Assembly (NCBI GenBank): GCA_034003725.1
Contig: JAVEYB010000001.1
Location: 330,631 to 394,630, forward strand
DNA length: 64,000 nucleotides
Direction of reading: 5' to 3'
DNA from: Candidatus Zixiibacteriota bacterium
GTDB taxonomy: Bacteria; Zixibacteria; MSB-5A5; GN15; FEB-12
Part shown: piece after piece, positions 36,403 to 43,748 of the stretch
How the letters are laid out: every line of letters begins with the position of its first letter
Position numbering within the stretch: the first letter of the stretch is position 1
Translations under genes and position numbers: made by a program
The notes under the pieces: generated by a model
Databases searched by the model: none
What the model was told of the DNA's origin: nothing
Seen by the model: the letters and a program-made list of their open reading frames with translations, nothing else

Positions 36403-38301
36403 ATGGGCTTCACCACACTGCAACGAACACCGTCGACTAGCTCCCCGGATACGTTGACCCGGTCCGCCGCCGGACCTGACTGGTCGGAGACCATCGACAA
36501 CCTGATGCGACTGGCCAAACAGGCCGTCGCATCGTTCGAATTCGACAAAGCGATCGACTACCTCCAGTCGGTCGAAGACATCTGGGACTCCAAGGGCATT
36601 CCTGAGTACTCGCTGGACCTGCGAATCGACCTCCACCGCGAAAAAGGCAAGGCGTTCGCATCACAGGGTAAAATCGAGCAGGCTATCGAAGAGTACCAGA
36701 AAGTGCTGTTGTTTTGTCGCGACTCCAGTCACCTGCAGGTGAAGTCCGAGACCTTCACTCAGATCGGCCAGTTGCTCGGCAAACAGGGTGACTACGACCG
36801 AGCCCTCGGCTACCTTCAGCGGGCGATCGGCGCCTACCGCAGGCTCGATGACACCACCGGGACCTGCAAGGCCCTCAGAAACCTCGGCGTCATTTACGTG
36901 GAGCTTGGCGAATTCGAAGAGGCCGAGGTGACGCTGGAGGAAGCCATCACACTCGCCCGGACGCTTGACAACCGCATGCTCTGCGCCGACCTGGTGAACA
37001 ACCTCGGGGCGGTGCAGAACATGCGCGGCAACTGGCGGCGGGCGCTCGAACTGTACCGCGAGTCGCTGACCACCTACAGTGAATTCAATGAGATCCGCAA
37101 GGCCGCGTACACGCGCAACAACGTCGCGATCACCCTGCTGGAACGGGGCCTGAACGACGAGGCCTTCGATCACTTCCAGGAGGCCTACGCGATCGCGGGC
37201 CAGATCAAGGACGCATCGCTTGCCCTGATAGTCGATATCAACCTCGCCGACCTGTATTTGAAGAAAGGGTTCGCGGCCGATGCGGATCGGCACTGCACCA
37301 AGGCGCACGAGCAGCTCCGGGAGACCGGTGTTGTCAACGGCCATCTCGTGGAAGTCCGCAAGATCGCCGGCAAAATAGCGGCGGCGCGCGGGGACCACGA
37401 AACGGCGATGCGCTGCTTTGACGAAGCGCTGGCGATGTGCCATGAGATCGGTTCGCGGTTTCTCGAGGCCGATGTCATGCTGGAGCGCGGCCTTTTGCAC
37501 CGGGCCGCCGGCCGACCCTACGACGCGCTGAATGATCTCGAGGCGTCGTATCACCTGTACGCATCGCTCAAGGCGACCGGTCGCCGCGAGCAGACCGAAC
37601 AGGCTATCAGTTCCATCGAGTTGTTGTACCTCGAGATTTTCAACGCCATGGCGGTCGAGGTCGACCAGAAGGACCCGTATACCAAGGGACATTCCGACCG
37701 GGTGGCCTCGCTGGCGTTGCTGCTGGGTCAGGAACTGGGACTTCGCACGTCGCAGTTGAAGACTGTCGTGGCGGGCGCCCTGCTGCATGATATCGGCAAG
37801 CTCACGATCGACGACGCCGTGTTGAAGAAGTCGGGCCGCCTTACCGACGAAGAGTTTCGCCAGATCAAGACCCACGCGCAGGCCGGCCTCGACCTGCTGG
37901 CGGATCGGGAGTTTCCCTGGGACATCAAGCCGATCATTCTGTATCACCACGAGAAGATCGACGGCAGCGGCTATCCGCTCGGCCTGCGCGGCGAGGACAT
38001 ACCGCTGGGAGCGCGGATTGTCGGGATAGCGGACGTGTTCGACGCCCTGACGTCGGACCGCGTCTACCGCGTCGCCTACCTGCCGGATCAGGCCCTGGAG
38101 ATGATGGAAAAAGAATCGGGCACGTCGTTCGACCCCATGCTGCTGAAGCGGTTCGCCGACATGATCCGCCAGGGGGCCGCCGACCCGGTAATCAATTCCC
38201 GTACGAGCGAAAAAGAGATGTACAGTATCTGGTCGCGGTGCCTCGATTCCCAGCCGGAACCGGGCGCCGAAGCCAGGCGCAGCGATGGTGTGTCGTGTTG
38301 A
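36403..38301 (+). CDS. TPR-HD-GYP protein (probable cyclic-di-GMP phosphodiesterase or related)
   Basis: 632 aa. Residues about 25-400 are TPR repeats (GDYDRALGYLQRAIGAYRRL, ALRNLGVIYVELGEFEEAEVTLEEAI). Residues about 420-600 form an HD-GYP domain: PYTKGHSDRVASLA, HDIGK at 463-467, HHEKIDGSGYP near 516-526 and GIADVFDALTSDRVYR. The GYP tripeptide is intact, which supports hydrolysis of cyclic di-GMP to GMP (or cGAMP in some anaerobes). No receiver domain; TPRs probably mediate protein input. It closes the module begun by the sigma-54 promoter and is followed by a bidirectional terminator. Confidence 0.9.
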   Translation: MGFTTLQRTPSTSSPDTLTRSAAGPDWSETIDNLMRLAKQAVASFEFDKAIDYLQSVEDIWDSKGIPEYSLDLRIDLHREKGKAFASQGKIEQAIEEYQKVLLFCRDSSHLQVKSETFTQIGQLLGKQGDYDRALGYLQRAIGAYRRLDDTTGTCKALRNLGVIYVELGEFEEAEVTLEEAITLARTLDNRMLCADLVNNLGAVQNMRGNWRRALELYRESLTTYSEFNEIRKAAYTRNNVAITLLERGLNDEAFDHFQEAYAIAGQIKDASLALIVDINLADLYLKKGFAADADRHCTKAHEQLRETGVVNGHLVEVRKIAGKIAAARGDHETAMRCFDEALAMCHEIGSRFLEADVMLERGLLHRAAGRPYDALNDLEASYHLYASLKATGRREQTEQAISSIELLYLEIFNAMAVEVDQKDPYTKGHSDRVASLALLLGQELGLRTSQLKTVVAGALLHDIGKLTIDDAVLKKSGRLTDEEFRQIKTHAQAGLDLLADREFPWDIKPIILYHHEKIDGSGYPLGLRGEDIPLGARIVGIADVFDALTSDRVYRVAYLPDQALEMMEKESGTSFDPMLLKRFADMIRQGAADPVINSRTSEKEMYSIWSRCLDSQPEPGAEARRSDGVSC

Positions 38302-38364
38302 ACAGCCCCCTCCCTCCCCTGGAGCGGCCGCGTGCTACCATGGATGGCGGCAGGTCCGCAAACA

Positions 38365-38395
38365 AAAAAGCCCCTTCGCAGGAAGGGGCTTTTTT
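38365..38395. terminator. Bidirectional intrinsic terminator
   Basis: AAAAAAGCCCCTTC-GCAG-GAAGGGGCTTTTTT between the converging TPR-HD-GYP gene and the cytochrome operon. Confidence 0.9.
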
Positions 38396-38412
38396 GATTA
38401 CCCTGATGTCGG

Positions 38413-39525
38413 TCAGTGCGAGGATACCATTTTGACCACGGCCGGACCGTCGGTGGTCTTCGTCGTGGCGCCGCTGGCGAGGACGCCGTTCATATAATCA
38501 ATCGACGCCTCCAGCAAACTGCGCGAGTAGCTGAAGTTGTGCACGCCGACGGACTGATCATCGATGATGAAGACATAGTTGTACAGGGCGCCGGCGACAT
38601 TGCCGTCGGCGATCGTGCCGCTCAACGGCGTGCCGGTGCCGGAGAGAACGCCGGCCGCCTGCAGCAGGACTCCGAGACTGTCATGCATACCCTCGGTCTC
38701 GGTCCGATAGCCTTCAATTGAACCGTCGTTGTCGTAATCCGCATCGGCGGTGAAGTCGAACGTATTCACGCCGGGGTGACAGGAGGCGTTGGCGCACACA
38801 CCGGAGAGGTCGTAGCCGCTCTCATCGTCAACCATATTGAAGCTGTGTCCGCCGATTTTGTAACCGTCGTGGGCCTGCGGATTGCCCATGTGGCAGCCGA
38901 CGCACGCTTCGCGCACCTGGGTGGCGTGCGGAGAACTCGGGAAGGTGTACCCTTCGCCCGGGAACTCGTAACCGCCGGTCCCCTGCACCATTTCACCCTG
39001 CGGGCCGTGGTGCGGGCCGTAACGGGAGTTCACCGACTGGTTGTCGCCGATCGTGCGCACGTCGGTACGCGAATGGTGGCAGTTGACGCAGAGGTTGCCG
39101 GAGAAGTGGTCAAACACGACGCCGTTCATCAGCGTGTACGGCTCGGCTGTGCGCAGCGTGAAGTCGCCGCTTTCATGCGGATTGTGGCAGGTGAAGCAGC
39201 CGATCGCGCTGACGGTCGAGAACGGCTCGCTCGGAAGCGTTCCGGTCGTAATGAACTGCACGAAACCTTCATGGTCGTGGCAGGCCGTGCAGTCGCTGCC
39301 GCCGCGGTTGGTGTAGTCGACGTTATTGCCCGACGCATGCGTCGAGTTTGCCCACTCGCCCTGCTGGGCGTCCATCTGCCCGCTGTGACAGCTGAAGCAG
39401 TTCTGCGCGCTGTTGTCGGTGATCGCCTTGACGTCACCCGTGATTTCCCGTTCGCATCCGGTCAGGGCAAGCATGACCAGCGCCATTGCGGCGAACACGA
39501 ACGCGGCCCATTTGATGCGTACCAT
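38413..39525 (-). CDS. Multiheme c-type cytochrome lipoprotein (probable cell-surface terminal reductase)
   Basis: 370 aa from ATG 39525, chosen for GGAGGTAG spaced 4 bases ahead and for the lipoprotein signal AFVFAAMALVMLALTGC. Five CXXCH heme sites (CFSCH, CTACH, CFTCH, CVNCH, CVGCH) lie in the N-terminal two-thirds and a CX4CH variant (CANASCH) after them. Many extra His residues could be distal ligands. The C-terminal third (FDFTADADYDNDGSIEGY...) is heme-free. A lipid-anchored multiheme protein encoded after an MtrA-like and an MtrB-like gene fits the MtrC/OmcB position of a porin-cytochrome conduit. It shows no obvious sequence kinship to MtrC. Confidence 0.85.
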   Translation of the reverse strand: MVRIKWAAFVFAAMALVMLALTGCEREITGDVKAITDNSAQNCFSCHSGQMDAQQGEWANSTHASGNNVDYTNRGGSDCTACHDHEGFVQFITTGTLPSEPFSTVSAIGCFTCHNPHESGDFTLRTAEPYTLMNGVVFDHFSGNLCVNCHHSRTDVRTIGDNQSVNSRYGPHHGPQGEMVQGTGGYEFPGEGYTFPSSPHATQVREACVGCHMGNPQAHDGYKIGGHSFNMVDDESGYDLSGVCANASCHPGVNTFDFTADADYDNDGSIEGYRTETEGMHDSLGVLLQAAGVLSGTGTPLSGTIADGNVAGALYNYVFIIDDQSVGVHNFSYSRSLLEASIDYMNGVLASGATTKTTDGPAVVKMVSSH

Positions 39526-39599
39526 AGCTACCTCCATTGGGAGACTGCGCTCCATATGCATAATGCGTTTCATAATGCTGTGATCTCTTCCCTAACCGG

Positions 39600-41153
39600 C
39601 TAAAACTCATGGATGAGGTTGACCTCAACCACGTTCGCCGTGTAATACTCGGTGTAAAGGCCGACGGTGTCGGCAAAGTTGTCGAAATTGTGCGCCGAAT
39701 AGATGACCTCAATCTTGTTCTTCGGAATGAACTCGTATCGGCCCGACATCCGCACGGAGAAGCTCTCCACGTCGAGGTCGCGCTGCGACCGGACATAGGT
39801 GCCGCCGAATCCGACCTGCGCCTTCCGGTATACGACCGACAGGAAGTCGCCGTTGAAGACGTGCTGGCGCAGCTGGAAGACGCCCTCCACATTTTCGTAT
39901 TCACCGTCGCTGTAGGCGTACGACGCGCTCACGGTCCCATACTTCGTCAGGCTGACCGACAGGTCGCTTCCGAGGCGGAAAAAGTCGGCGCTGGTGCCGA
40001 TATCATCGTTCTCCGTAGACCGGCTCTCGCCTTTCAGGCGGATCGTCCCGTATGTGTGGCGGTAGCGAACCTGTCCCCACAGGCGGGTGCGATCCTGATC
40101 GCCGGTGAGCGTGGTCCCTTCCTGCACCTCTGAGGTCTCCGATCCGAAGCCGGCGCGAAGCTGCAGGTCCGGGGTGGCGTTGATCCATCCCGAGAGGACA
40201 TAGCCGTTGTCGGTGACTTCGTCGGCGACGTCATCGTTGATGCGGTGGCGGTAGCCTGCCTGCACGCCGCCTTTGCCGCGCCAGGTCTTGCCGGCGTAGA
40301 GGGCGTTGACGAGGTTGTCGGTGGCGGTCAGATCACCCGTGCGGCGGGCGCGGTCAAAGACGAAGCTGTAGCGGACGGTGTAGCCGTCGCCGTAGAACCA
40401 CCGGGCGCCGAGCCACGCGGTGTTGGCGGTCAGCGTATCGTCGCGGTTGACCAGCCGACCCCGGTAATTCTGGAATCCGCCGTTGAGCAGCAGATTCTCG
40501 TACCGCGGCAGCGGGGTCACGGCAGTGGCCCGGAGACGACGGGTATCGCGGTCGCGAAGATCGTCGATATCGTCACCGTAACTCGATCCGCGGTACTCCA
40601 CTTCGAGACGGCTGCGATTGTAGGTGAATTCCGCCCCGGCGTTGTAGTACGACTGCGAGTAGTCGACGTCGTTCAGGCCCGCCGAGCCTGCCGGATCCAC
40701 GAGGTCAACCATCTGCCCGGCCTTGCGGGTCAGCCCGTAGCCTCCGAACAGCTTGACGTGCTCGACAGGATTGACCCAAACCTGTCCGGCCGTCTGCTCG
40801 CGGCGGGTATAGCGCTCGCCGTCGAAACTGTACACCCGGCGGTATTTGTCGTGCCGAAGCGACACGCCTCCCAGACCGCTCTTCTGGACGCCAAGCGCGA
40901 GGTTACGGTTGTTCATGGTGATGTTATTAAAATCGCCGAACAGCCGGAGGCCGTTGTCCCAGCTGTAGCGGAAGTTCTCCAGCGAGAGGACGCCGCCTTC
41001 ATACAGGTTGAAGGTCGGCTGATTCATCGCTTGGTTGCCTTCCTGGTCGAGGTAAACGTACCCGACCTTGGCGTCGCCGCGGAAGTCCGCTGCGAGAACC
41101 GTCCCGGCCGACAACAGCGCCGACAACCCCAGCAGTATGAGTATTCGTTTCAT
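39600..41153 (-). CDS. MtrB/PioB-like outer-membrane beta-barrel of a porin-cytochrome conduit
   Basis: 517 aa from ATG 41153 (GGAGGGTGGCA upstream). A signal peptide (1-21, cut after VLA) precedes alternating amphipathic strands to the C-terminal EVNLIHEF, ending in Phe as outer-membrane barrels do. Short aromatic-rich strand pairs (FRYSWDNGLRLFGDFNNI, YTVRYSFVFDRARRTGD) repeat throughout, consistent with a large barrel; no cysteines or CXXCH sites are present. MtrB/PioB barrels encase a periplasmic decaheme cytochrome. Assignment rests on context between two multiheme cytochrome genes (11 bp and 74 bp) and size, not on a single diagnostic motif. Confidence 0.75.
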   Translation of the reverse strand: MKRILILLGLSALLSAGTVLAADFRGDAKVGYVYLDQEGNQAMNQPTFNLYEGGVLSLENFRYSWDNGLRLFGDFNNITMNNRNLALGVQKSGLGGVSLRHDKYRRVYSFDGERYTRREQTAGQVWVNPVEHVKLFGGYGLTRKAGQMVDLVDPAGSAGLNDVDYSQSYYNAGAEFTYNRSRLEVEYRGSSYGDDIDDLRDRDTRRLRATAVTPLPRYENLLLNGGFQNYRGRLVNRDDTLTANTAWLGARWFYGDGYTVRYSFVFDRARRTGDLTATDNLVNALYAGKTWRGKGGVQAGYRHRINDDVADEVTDNGYVLSGWINATPDLQLRAGFGSETSEVQEGTTLTGDQDRTRLWGQVRYRHTYGTIRLKGESRSTENDDIGTSADFFRLGSDLSVSLTKYGTVSASYAYSDGEYENVEGVFQLRQHVFNGDFLSVVYRKAQVGFGGTYVRSQRDLDVESFSVRMSGRYEFIPKNKIEVIYSAHNFDNFADTVGLYTEYYTANVVEVNLIHEF

Positions 41154-41164
41154 TGCCACCCTCC

Positions 41165-42112
41165 TCAATCCAGCACATTGTGGCAGAAGCAGGAGCCGGG
41201 GCCGTCACCGATCTTGGTGCCGAGCTGCGAGTCGAGCAGGCCACGATTGTCGTGAGAACCGTGCACGGCGCTGTGACACTCCATACAGGTGTACTGCGAG
41301 CCGATGCCGTTGTGGGTGGTCAGGTGCCCGGCGGGCACGCCATGACAGGACTGGCAGAGGCTGGCGGCCGGCTGATTCAGCAGCCGTTCGTTGGGGCTGC
41401 CGTGCGGCGCGTGACACGTCACACATCCGTCGCCCTCGGTCGTAAACGAACTGCCCGCCTCATGCTCGTAGACAAACGGACCGGCCAGTTCCTGATGGCA
41501 GGAAAGACAGTTGGCCGAACCGCCGTGACCGAACATGGGCTCGGCCGTGCCCGTAAAATCATGGCAGGACATACAGGATACGTTGCCGCTCACGAGCGGA
41601 TGATTGGACCGCTGACGGAACCCGTTGACAACCGACACGTGGCACTGACCGCAAAACTCGCCGTCATCGTCCAGCAAGAGCGAGACGCCGGCGTCATGGA
41701 CGCCGTGGCAATCACCACATGCCAGGTCCTGTCCGATGTGCGGATCGAATCCGAGCGTCCCCTGCTCCTTGTGCGGCTGATGACAGGACGAGCAAACGAG
41801 GTTCTGCTCGTGCGTTGACATCCGCGCGGGATTGCCGATGTTATCGACCGAGGGATCGTCCACGTGCACGGCGGCGCCGGTATGACAGCTGACGCAGGAA
41901 ATCTGGAGAGACGGCTTGTTCACCTGTGCACTGAGCTGGTGAGCCGTCGCCGCAAGTCCCGCGTCCATGCCCTCGTGGCACATGAGACAGGTTTCATCAT
42001 CCGGCTGGGATTCCTGTGATACCACGACCGAAACCAGCACGAGCGCCGCTGCGAGAAGCGCGCCCCCTGCTCTGATTGCGGTGGGTATGCTGAACCCAGG
42101 AGTTTTTGCCAT
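41165..42112 (-). CDS. Periplasmic decaheme c-type cytochrome (MtrA/DmsE-like)
   Basis: 315 aa from ATG 42112 (GTGAGG upstream); an in-frame ATG at 42181 would add a polar 23-residue tail before the signal anchor. Residues about 11-32 are a signal peptide or anchor. Ten CXXCH sites follow (CLMCH, CVSCH, CSSCH, CGDCH, CGQCH, CMSCH, CLSCH, CVTCH, CQSCH, CMECH), plus a terminal CFCH (one residue between cysteines). Ten regularly spaced hemes in about 280 residues is the MtrA layout, a wire inserted in the MtrB barrel. It is the first gene of a three-gene operon and the likely electron donor to the surface lipoprotein. Confidence 0.9.
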   Translation of the reverse strand: MAKTPGFSIPTAIRAGGALLAAALVLVSVVVSQESQPDDETCLMCHEGMDAGLAATAHQLSAQVNKPSLQISCVSCHTGAAVHVDDPSVDNIGNPARMSTHEQNLVCSSCHQPHKEQGTLGFDPHIGQDLACGDCHGVHDAGVSLLLDDDGEFCGQCHVSVVNGFRQRSNHPLVSGNVSCMSCHDFTGTAEPMFGHGGSANCLSCHQELAGPFVYEHEAGSSFTTEGDGCVTCHAPHGSPNERLLNQPAASLCQSCHGVPAGHLTTHNGIGSQYTCMECHSAVHGSHDNRGLLDSQLGTKIGDGPGSCFCHNVLD

Positions 42113-42496
42113 ACAACACCTCACCCGACTTATATCGTTTGTCATGCTAATGTCATGTTCCAACTTCAGGAGTAAATACATCTTGGATGTCGATCACGCA
42201 AGTGATTTCTTCTGGAAACAGGGGTTTATTCAGTGCATATTGTACTATTTTGTAGACTTTTATCCCCCGTAACTCCTTTACGTTAGGTAATCTATACTTA
42301 CTTTATCGGCATTATTCCTGACAGGTATAGTGAAAAAGTTCTCAAGGACTGCCATTTTACTCTTGTTTCGAGAAGGTGCCAAATCCTGCCCCGAATCTCA
42401 TCTGCTTGCATCCGAACAGGTAAGCACAGAAACGCCGCCCGGTCCCGTGGTCGCGGAGCCGGGCAGCGGATGGCCGGCGACAATTGCCGTCGCAGA
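42113..42496. other. AT-rich upstream region of the cytochrome operon
   Basis: 384 bp without a gene, clearly more AT-rich than its surroundings (for example 42230-42320). On the minus strand ATGACA, 16 bp, TATAAG (42129-42156) is a possible promoter, although it would leave a leader of only about ten bases before the chosen start; TTGCGT-17-TATTTA further up is an alternative. I cannot identify a regulator site. Confidence 0.4.
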
Positions 42497-43720
42497 TCAC
42501 TGCATCCAGGTCGGGCCCGGAGTCAGTCTCGGACCACCGAGGTAGAGGAAGGAGACCATATAAATGAGATCTGAGAGATCGCGGTTGAAATCGCCGTTGA
42601 CATTTGCGCGCCAGGTCGGCCACACCGCAGGTGGGCCACCCAGAAAGAGCTCGTTGACCATATAGATGAGATCGGAGAGATCGGTTTCGAAATCACCGTT
42701 GACGTCGCCGGGTCGGTAGTCAACTACGATATGAAACGGACCGTCACCGACGGCCCAGCGACCGAGTTCTGTCCCGTCGGCATCGATGCGCTGGACGAAA
42801 TCCGTGAAACTAGCCGTAAACAGCGTGCTGTCCGAATAGGCCGCTACCGAAAGGCAGTTCTGATCAACTTCGAGCGGGTCGCTGCTGCCGTGATAGACGG
42901 CGCCGGTGGTTGCATCGTAGCTGAACACGAACCCGTCTTCGGTGAACCCGCCTGCCGCCATATAGACGATGTTGTCAACGCCGACGGCAATCTGTCCCGG
43001 AGATCCTCCCGGCAGTACCGAGTCTATGACCGTGTCGCTTTGCGGATCCACGATATGTGCTGACCCGAAGACCGAGAAGTAATCGCCGGTACAACTCACG
43101 TGCACCAGCCCCTCGCGATCGACATCGAGAAACTGCGGGTTAAGCCCGACGGCGATATCCGCGACCAGCGTATCCGGACCGATATCGTACACGGTTACCC
43201 GCCCCGGATCGTACATGAAGGTGCTGAAGTCAAACCCCGTGTTGGCGACATACAGCTTGTGATCGGCAATCACGAGTCCTTCGGGAGTCTTCCCGACCGG
43301 AAACTGATCGACCACCTGATGCGTGGTGACGTTCAGCCGCGCCACCGCGTTCGCCGTCAACAATGAGACATACGCGAGACTGTCATTATAGAATGCCAGC
43401 CAGTACGGATTCGAGCCCGACGGCAGCTCTATATAACCAGCCGTCGTGTTGGTGCGGAGGTTGACCATCTGAATCTCATCGGTTGCAGAACAGACCACGT
43501 ACGCCAGCGTGTCACGGATCACGATCTGGTTCGGCGCGGCGTTGATATCCGAGCCGAGCGACACGATGTTGTTGTGAACGATGTTTGAATCGACTGCGAT
43601 CCGGGACAGTGTCTCCCCCGTACCGTTGACGACATAGACCGACGGACCGGCGGCAAAAGCCGCAGACGCCGAAAAGACTGCCAGTGCATATATCAATGTG
43701 CGTATCACTGTTTGCTCCAT
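42497..43720 (-). CDS. BtuG-like secreted YncE-type beta-propeller with two dockerin-type repeats
   Basis: 407 aa from ATG 43720 (a GTG 12 bases on, better placed after GGAG, is an alternative). A signal peptide (cut after AFAA) is followed by seven-bladed YncE-like propeller repeats (VYVVNGTGETLSRIAVD, NQIVIRDTLAYVVC, LVIADHKLYVANTGFD). The C-terminus has two dockerin-like calcium-loop repeats, GDVNGDFETDLSDLIYMV and ANVNGDFNRDLSDLIYMV, each ending in LGG. In Bacteroides the surface propeller BtuG binds B12 and caps BtuB; here the gene follows a BtuB-like receptor by 28 bp under a cobalamin riboswitch, so a B12-capture role is likely (inference). No lipobox is present. Confidence 0.75.
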   Translation of the reverse strand: MEQTVIRTLIYALAVFSASAAFAAGPSVYVVNGTGETLSRIAVDSNIVHNNIVSLGSDINAAPNQIVIRDTLAYVVCSATDEIQMVNLRTNTTAGYIELPSGSNPYWLAFYNDSLAYVSLLTANAVARLNVTTHQVVDQFPVGKTPEGLVIADHKLYVANTGFDFSTFMYDPGRVTVYDIGPDTLVADIAVGLNPQFLDVDREGLVHVSCTGDYFSVFGSAHIVDPQSDTVIDSVLPGGSPGQIAVGVDNIVYMAAGGFTEDGFVFSYDATTGAVYHGSSDPLEVDQNCLSVAAYSDSTLFTASFTDFVQRIDADGTELGRWAVGDGPFHIVVDYRPGDVNGDFETDLSDLIYMVNELFLGGPPAVWPTWRANVNGDFNRDLSDLIYMVSFLYLGGPRLTPGPTWMQ

Positions 43721-43748
43721 TTCCGTTGCATGATGACGGGATCGTCCG

